In this document: one piece after another, positions 60,050-64,000 of the stretch | How the letters are laid out: each line of letters begins with the position of its first letter | How positions within the stretch are numbered: position 1 is the first letter of the stretch | Notes under the pieces: generated by a model | The model's input: the letters and a program-made list of their open reading frames with translations, nothing else | The model's database searches: none | What the model was told of the DNA's origin: nothing | Position numbers and translations under genes: made by a program | From: Streptomyces sp. NBC_00576 | GTDB taxonomy: Bacteria; Actinomycetota; Actinomycetes; Streptomycetales; Streptomycetaceae | Assembly (NCBI RefSeq): GCF_036345175.1 | Contig: NZ_CP107780.1 | Coordinates: 7,564,001 to 7,628,000, forward strand | Direction: 5' to 3' | Length of the DNA: 64,000 bases

Positions 60050-60763
60050 TCAGGGGTCCGTTCCGGGGGCGATCAGGCCCGTCTCGTAGGCCAGTACGAC
60101 CGCCTGGACCCGGTCGCGCAGCTCCAGTTTCGACAGGATGCGGCCGACGTGCGTCTTGACCGTGGTGGGGCTCAGGAACAGACGTTCCGCCAGTTCGGCG
60201 TTGCTCAGGCCTGTCGCCAGCAGGCGCAGGACCTCCAGTTCACGGGGTGTCAGGCCTGACAGGTCGGTGTGGCGGGTGGTGGTTCGCGAGGGTTCCTCGC
60301 GGTGGGCGAAGCGTTCGATCAGGCGGCGGGTGATCGTGGGGGCGAGCAGGGCGTCGCCGGACTGGACCAGGCGCAGGGCGGCCACCAGGTGCTCGGGGGT
60401 GACGTCCTTGAGGAGGAAGCCGCAGGCCCCGGCGGTGAGGGCGGCGTACACGTAGTGGTCGAGGTCGTAGGTGGTGAGGATGACGACGCGGGTTCTCCTG
60501 GCCTCCGGGGCGTCGTCGGCGAGGATCCGCCGGGTGGCCTCGATGCCGTCCATGCCCGGCATCCGGATGTCCATGAGGACGACATCGGGCCGGGTGCGAC
60601 GCACGGCGGCCACCGCCTCGGCCCCGTCGGCCGCCTCGGCCGTCACCTCGATGCCGTCGGCGGCCAGGATCATCCCGAAGCCCGTACGGACCAACGCCTG
60701 GTCGTCGGCGATGACCGCGCGCAGGGGCGGTTGGTGTGGGGGATGCGGACGGTTCTCGTTCAC
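60050..60763 (-). CDS. NarL/FixJ family response regulator
   Basis: A 237-aa regulator with D20/D21, phosphoacceptor D65 in VVLMDIRMPG, Lys in FLLKDVT, and a LuxR-type helix-turn-helix (LRLLATGLSNAELAERLF). GTG at 60763 gives a GTGA overlap with the kinase stop; a GTG at 60775 is also in frame. Its likely target is the divergent MacB-type ABC exporter. Confidence 0.94.
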   Translation of the reverse strand: MNENRPHPPHQPPLRAVIADDQALVRTGFGMILAADGIEVTAEAADGAEAVAAVRRTRPDVVLMDIRMPGMDGIEATRRILADDAPEARRTRVVILTTYDLDHYVYAALTAGACGFLLKDVTPEHLVAALRLVQSGDALLAPTITRRLIERFAHREEPSRTTTRHTDLSGLTPRELEVLRLLATGLSNAELAERLFLSPTTVKTHVGRILSKLELRDRVQAVVLAYETGLIAPGTDP

Positions 60764-62154
60764 GGCGTCCGCCACGGGACTCTGGCCGTGACGCGGTAGC
60801 CACCGGCGAGCGTCGGACCGGCGGTGAGCTCGCCGCCGTAGACCGCCAGCCGTTCACGCAGCCCGATCAGACCGCGACCGTTGCCCGTCCCCTTGTCCGT
60901 TGCCTTGTCCGTCCTGCCCTTCCCGTTGCTGTCGCCTTCCGGGGGTGGGGAGTTGGGGGTGTACCGCGCGGCGCTCGTGTTGCCGACCTCGATCTGGAGG
61001 CAGTCGTCGGCCCAGCCGATCAGGACGGAGGCCTCGGCACCGGGCGCGTGCTTGATCGTGTTGGTCAGCGCCTCCTGCACCACGCGGTACGCCGTCAGGT
61101 CCACCCCGGGCGGCAACGGGTCGGGCGGCAGTGACACGGCCACGACGACCGGTGTCCCGGCGCCCCGCACCCGCTCCGTCAGGGCGTCGAGCCGGTCCAG
61201 GCCGGGCTGCGGTTCCAGGCCGTCGGCGGGGGTCTCCTGGGGGCCGGTGTCGGGGGCGGCCAACAGGCCCATCACATGCCGGAGTTCGGCCATCGCGGCC
61301 CGGCCCCCGGCCTCGACCGCGAGCAACGCCTCCTTGGACCGGTCGGGCGCCGTGTCCATCACCTTGCGTGCCGCGCCGGCCTGGATCACCATCACGCTCA
61401 CGTTGTGGGTCACCACGTCGTGCAGCTCGGCGGCGATCCGCGCCCGCTCCTCCGCCACAGCCCGCCGCATCGCCTCCTCCTGGGTCCGCTGCAACCGCGC
61501 AAACCGGTCCCGGCCGGCCGCCAGCCGCCGCTGCCAGAAACCGACGAGGCCGGCCAGCACCCCCGCGACCAGCAGCACGACCCCGGGACTCGACCAGCCG
61601 GGGAGCGCGGGCGCCGCCTGCTGGAACGCGATGCCGGCCAGGACCGCGCCGACGACCAGCGAGGCCATGGCCCCCACCCGGTAACGGCTGTGCTTGACGG
61701 CGCTGTAGGCGCCGATGACGCAGGTCAGCACGGTGACCCAGGAGGCGTTGTCGCCCATGGCCGCAGCCGCGCCCAGCACCACCCCGAACACCACCAGCGG
61801 ATACCGGCGCCTGGCCAGCAGCGGCAGCGCCGACAGGAAGACCAGCGGCCAGGGCGCGACGGGGGCCCCGTCCTCCCCCACGACCGGTGGACGGGGCATG
61901 GGGGGCGGTGGCGGCGGCAGGGGCCCGTACAGACCCCCGCTGCCGTCCCCGTACTCGGTCTTCGGGACGAAGCGCACCGGACCGTCACCGGGATAGTGCG
62001 CCGCGACGATCAGTGCGACGACGGTCAGTACGACCGCCAGCACGAGGTCGACGCGCACCGCCCGCCGCGACAGCGGAGCGGGTTTCGGCTCCGGCCGCAG
62101 CGCGTCCCACAGTTGCTGACGCCAGTGCCCTGCGCGCCGGTACTCCGTCTCCAT
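60760..62154 (-). CDS. NarL-type sensor histidine kinase
   Basis: A 464-aa kinase. One helix near 35-55, then a Pro-rich external loop (LPPPPPPMPRPPV), then four helices to about 185. The HisKA_3 box is RIAAELHDVVTHNVSVMVIQ, the ATPase domain shows EALTNTIKHA and RGLIGLRERL, with an insertion between rich in Gly, Lys and Thr. ATG at 62154 (METEYRRAG) is the better start. It is divergent from the exporter genes, 226 bp away. Confidence 0.93.
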   Translation of the reverse strand: METEYRRAGHWRQQLWDALRPEPKPAPLSRRAVRVDLVLAVVLTVVALIVAAHYPGDGPVRFVPKTEYGDGSGGLYGPLPPPPPPMPRPPVVGEDGAPVAPWPLVFLSALPLLARRRYPLVVFGVVLGAAAAMGDNASWVTVLTCVIGAYSAVKHSRYRVGAMASLVVGAVLAGIAFQQAAPALPGWSSPGVVLLVAGVLAGLVGFWQRRLAAGRDRFARLQRTQEEAMRRAVAEERARIAAELHDVVTHNVSVMVIQAGAARKVMDTAPDRSKEALLAVEAGGRAAMAELRHVMGLLAAPDTGPQETPADGLEPQPGLDRLDALTERVRGAGTPVVVAVSLPPDPLPPGVDLTAYRVVQEALTNTIKHAPGAEASVLIGWADDCLQIEVGNTSAARYTPNSPPPEGDSNGKGRTDKATDKGTGNGRGLIGLRERLAVYGGELTAGPTLAGGYRVTARVPWRTP

Positions 62155-62379
62155 CGGCTCATTGTGGGGGCGGGTGAGCCGGCCGGCGTCCCCTCCGAAC
62201 GAACTGCCCAACAAGCCGTCCCTCAGGCCTACTTCGCAGGGATGACCCCTCGGCCGGGTCCTCCGCGGGGAGGGCCGGACGTCGGTGCCGCGGCCGACGC
62301 GCCGCGACGACGCCCGGCCCTACGTTCACCGAGTCCGGCAACTTCTCCGCTCGAACCGACCGTAGAGACAGGCGAGTTC

Positions 62380-63072
62380 ATGACCCAGGTGATCCAACTC
62401 GAGGACGTGGCCAAGCGCTACGACAGCGCCGGCAGGCCCGCGCTCGGGCCGCTCACGCTCTCCGTCGAACAGGGCGAGGCACTCGCGGTGACCGGCCCCT
62501 CCGGCAGCGGCAAGTCCACCCTGCTGAACCTCGTCGCGGGCCTGGACCGGGCGAGCGAGGGCAGCGTGTCCGTGGCCGGCCGACGGCTCGGCGATCTCAA
62601 CGAGCACGCGCTGGCCCGGTTCCGCCGCGAACAGATCGGCATGGTCTTCCAGTTCTTCAACCTGCTCGACGATCTCACCGTCACCGACAACATCCAGCTC
62701 CCCGCCCAACTGACCGGCACCGCACGGCGCGAGACGGCGGCCCGCGCCGGGGAGCTCATGGAGGTGCTCGGCATCCAGAAGCACGCCCGCGCCTATCCGG
62801 GCCGGCTCTCCGGCGGCGAACGCCAGCGGGTCGCGGTCGCCCGCGCGCTGGTCAACCGCCCTGCCCTGCTGCTCGCCGACGAGCCGACCGGCGCCCTCGA
62901 CTCCGCCTCCGGACAGGACGTACGGGAACTGCTGGTGGAGCTGCACCGTGGCGGCCAGACCATCGTGCTGGTCACCCACGACCTGGCGCTCGCCGAGGCG
63001 TGTGCGAGCCGCACGATCCACCTGGTCGACGGTCACCTCGCCCTCGACACGCGGGCGGGGGCGGCCCGTTGA
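62380..63072 (+). CDS. MacB/LolD-type ABC exporter ATPase
   Basis: A 230-aa ATPase. Walker A GPSGSGKST, signature LSGGERQRV, Walker B LLLADEPTGALD, and VFQFFNLLDDLTVTDN, typical of the MacB/LolD class. It overlaps the permease gene by TTGA. With a two-component system divergent from it, resistance to a membrane-active agent is a likely role. Confidence 0.95.
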   Translation: MTQVIQLEDVAKRYDSAGRPALGPLTLSVEQGEALAVTGPSGSGKSTLLNLVAGLDRASEGSVSVAGRRLGDLNEHALARFRREQIGMVFQFFNLLDDLTVTDNIQLPAQLTGTARRETAARAGELMEVLGIQKHARAYPGRLSGGERQRVAVARALVNRPALLLADEPTGALDSASGQDVRELLVELHRGGQTIVLVTHDLALAEACASRTIHLVDGHLALDTRAGAAR

Positions 63073-64000
63073 ACGGCTTCGGCTTCGGCTTCGGCTTCGG
63101 CTTCGGAACCGGCGGTGCGCTCGGCCGGGTCGTACGGTCCGGTGTGGGGCGGCGCCGGGTGCAGACCGTGGTGATCGCCGTGGCCACGATGATGGCCGTG
63201 GCCTCGTCGGTGGTCGCCGGGTCGCTGATCGTCGCCGCGAGCGCGCCCTTCGACCACGCGTTCACGCAGCAGCACGGCGCGCATCTGACCGTCCAGTTCG
63301 ATCCGGGCAGAGCGAGTACGACGCAGCTCAAGGCCACCGGAGAACAGGAAGGCGTCAGCGCGAGCGCGGGACCGTACCCCGTCACGACGATCAAGCCGGT
63401 GGACTCGGTGGGCGGACACCTGCCGACGCTGACGCTCGTCGGGCGGTCCGCTCCGCAGACCGACGTGGACGATCTGGACCTCAAGTCCGGCCGGTGGGCG
63501 GCGAAACCGGGCGAGATCGTGCTCAGCGCGTCGTTCTCCGGCCCCGACCTGAAGCTCGGCTCCACGCTCAATGCCTCGGACGACGCGGACAGCCCCACCC
63601 TGACGATCGTCGGCTTCGCCCTGTCGGTCAGCAGAACCGCCGACGTCTGGGCGACCCCCGCCCAGGCCAGGGCGCTGGCGGGGTCAACCCACACCCCGCT
63701 CACCAGCCAGATGCTGTACCGCTTCGACTCGGCGGCGACGGACAAACAGCTCACCGCCGACCGCAAGCGGCTCGCCTCGGCCGTGCCGTCCGGCGCGCTG
63801 CTGGGCAGCCAGTCCTATCTGGAGACCAAGCGCGACGCCGACCAGGGCGCGGCGCCGACCATCCCCTTCCTGATCGCCTTCGGTGTCCTCGGCATCGTGA
63901 TGTCGGTGATCATCGTCGGCAGTGTGACCAGCGGCGCGGTCGGATCGAGCCTGCGCAGGATCGGCATCCTCAAGGCCATCGGCTTCACCCCGCGTGAGGT
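63069..64000 (+). CDS. FtsX-like ABC permease, 3' end outside the window
   Basis: The first 310 residues of a FtsX/MacB-type permease: helix 1 at about 32-52 (VVIAVATMMAVASSVVAGSL), a large external domain, and the start of the second helix (TIPFLIAFGVLGIVMSVIIV) followed by RRIGILKAIGFTPRE, the cytoplasmic coupling helix region. The TTG start overlaps the ATPase stop (TTGA); the N-terminus contains a Phe-Gly run encoded by a hexamer repeat. Confidence 0.88.
   Translation, partial: MNGFGFGFGFGFGTGGALGRVVRSGVGRRRVQTVVIAVATMMAVASSVVAGSLIVAASAPFDHAFTQQHGAHLTVQFDPGRASTTQLKATGEQEGVSASAGPYPVTTIKPVDSVGGHLPTLTLVGRSAPQTDVDDLDLKSGRWAAKPGEIVLSASFSGPDLKLGSTLNASDDADSPTLTIVGFALSVSRTADVWATPAQARALAGSTHTPLTSQMLYRFDSAATDKQLTADRKRLASAVPSGALLGSQSYLETKRDADQGAAPTIPFLIAFGVLGIVMSVIIVGSVTSGAVGSSLRRIGILKAIGFTPRE
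63075..63104 (+). repeat. GGCTTC hexamer repeat, five copies
   Basis: Five perfect GGCTTC units encode alternating Gly-Phe right after the permease start. The unit is a multiple of three, so changes in copy number would alter the length but not the frame. Confidence 0.9.

Overview
The window is chromosomal DNA from a high-GC actinomycete, almost certainly a Streptomyces. Third codon positions are nearly always G or C, GTG and TTG starts are common, neighbouring genes overlap by ATGA, GTGA or TGATG, and leucine TTA codons are confined to five genes. From memory, the gene order follows the Streptomyces coelicolor stretch SCO2504 to SCO2529: glyS, znuACB-zur, uppS, recO, the SCO2521-SCO2525 family genes and leuA, with accessory blocks between them. 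No rRNA, tRNA, CRISPR array, prophage or insertion sequence was recognised.

Layout. 1-3.8 kb: an MFS sugar transporter leaving the window, a GH1 beta-glucosidase, and an emfourin-type inhibitor beside a protealysin-like M4 peptidase. 4-7 kb: leuA behind a leucine-rich leader peptide, then a TerB-like protein. 7-11 kb: an MMPL exporter with a NarL-type two-component pair. 11-20.7 kb: a sialidase, a DHDPS/NanA-family aldolase, a peptide-type ABC importer with a fused permease-ATPase, and a GntR/FCD repressor; together these suggest sialic acid uptake and breakdown. 20.7-23.5 kb: an ECF sigma factor with a membrane partner, a 24-bp tandem repeat, a decayed phosphatase-like gene and an acetyltransferase.

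23.7-30.4 kb is the most unusual part: a tight co-directional cassette of a methyltransferase, two to three large proteins of unknown function, a MinD/ParA-like protein whose P-loop Lys is Arg, and a membrane protein with a Gln/Ala-rich N-terminus. Two of its genes carry TTA codons. 30.4-44.8 kb: a class A beta-lactamase divergent from a Tat-exported TIM-barrel protein, an ABC exporter divergent from a two-component system, a BtuFCD-type cobalamin importer behind a cobalamin riboswitch, an AT3-SGNH acyltransferase, and an SDR protein divergent from a LysR regulator.

44.8-54 kb: two paralogous secreted M4 metalloproteases flank a cluster of small regulatory genes (DUF397, a frameshifted XRE regulator, small hypotheticals, a second XRE protein), recO and uppS. 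54-59 kb: the zur-znuBCA zinc operon with two Zur-like boxes, and glyS. 59-64 kb: an internally deleted LysE gene, two small proteins, a third two-component pair, and a MacB-type ABC exporter that runs off the end. Several genes are broken or rearranged (MFS start, phosphatase, XRE, LysE, znuC/znuB junction), and dispersed GC-rich repeats lie at several of these places.
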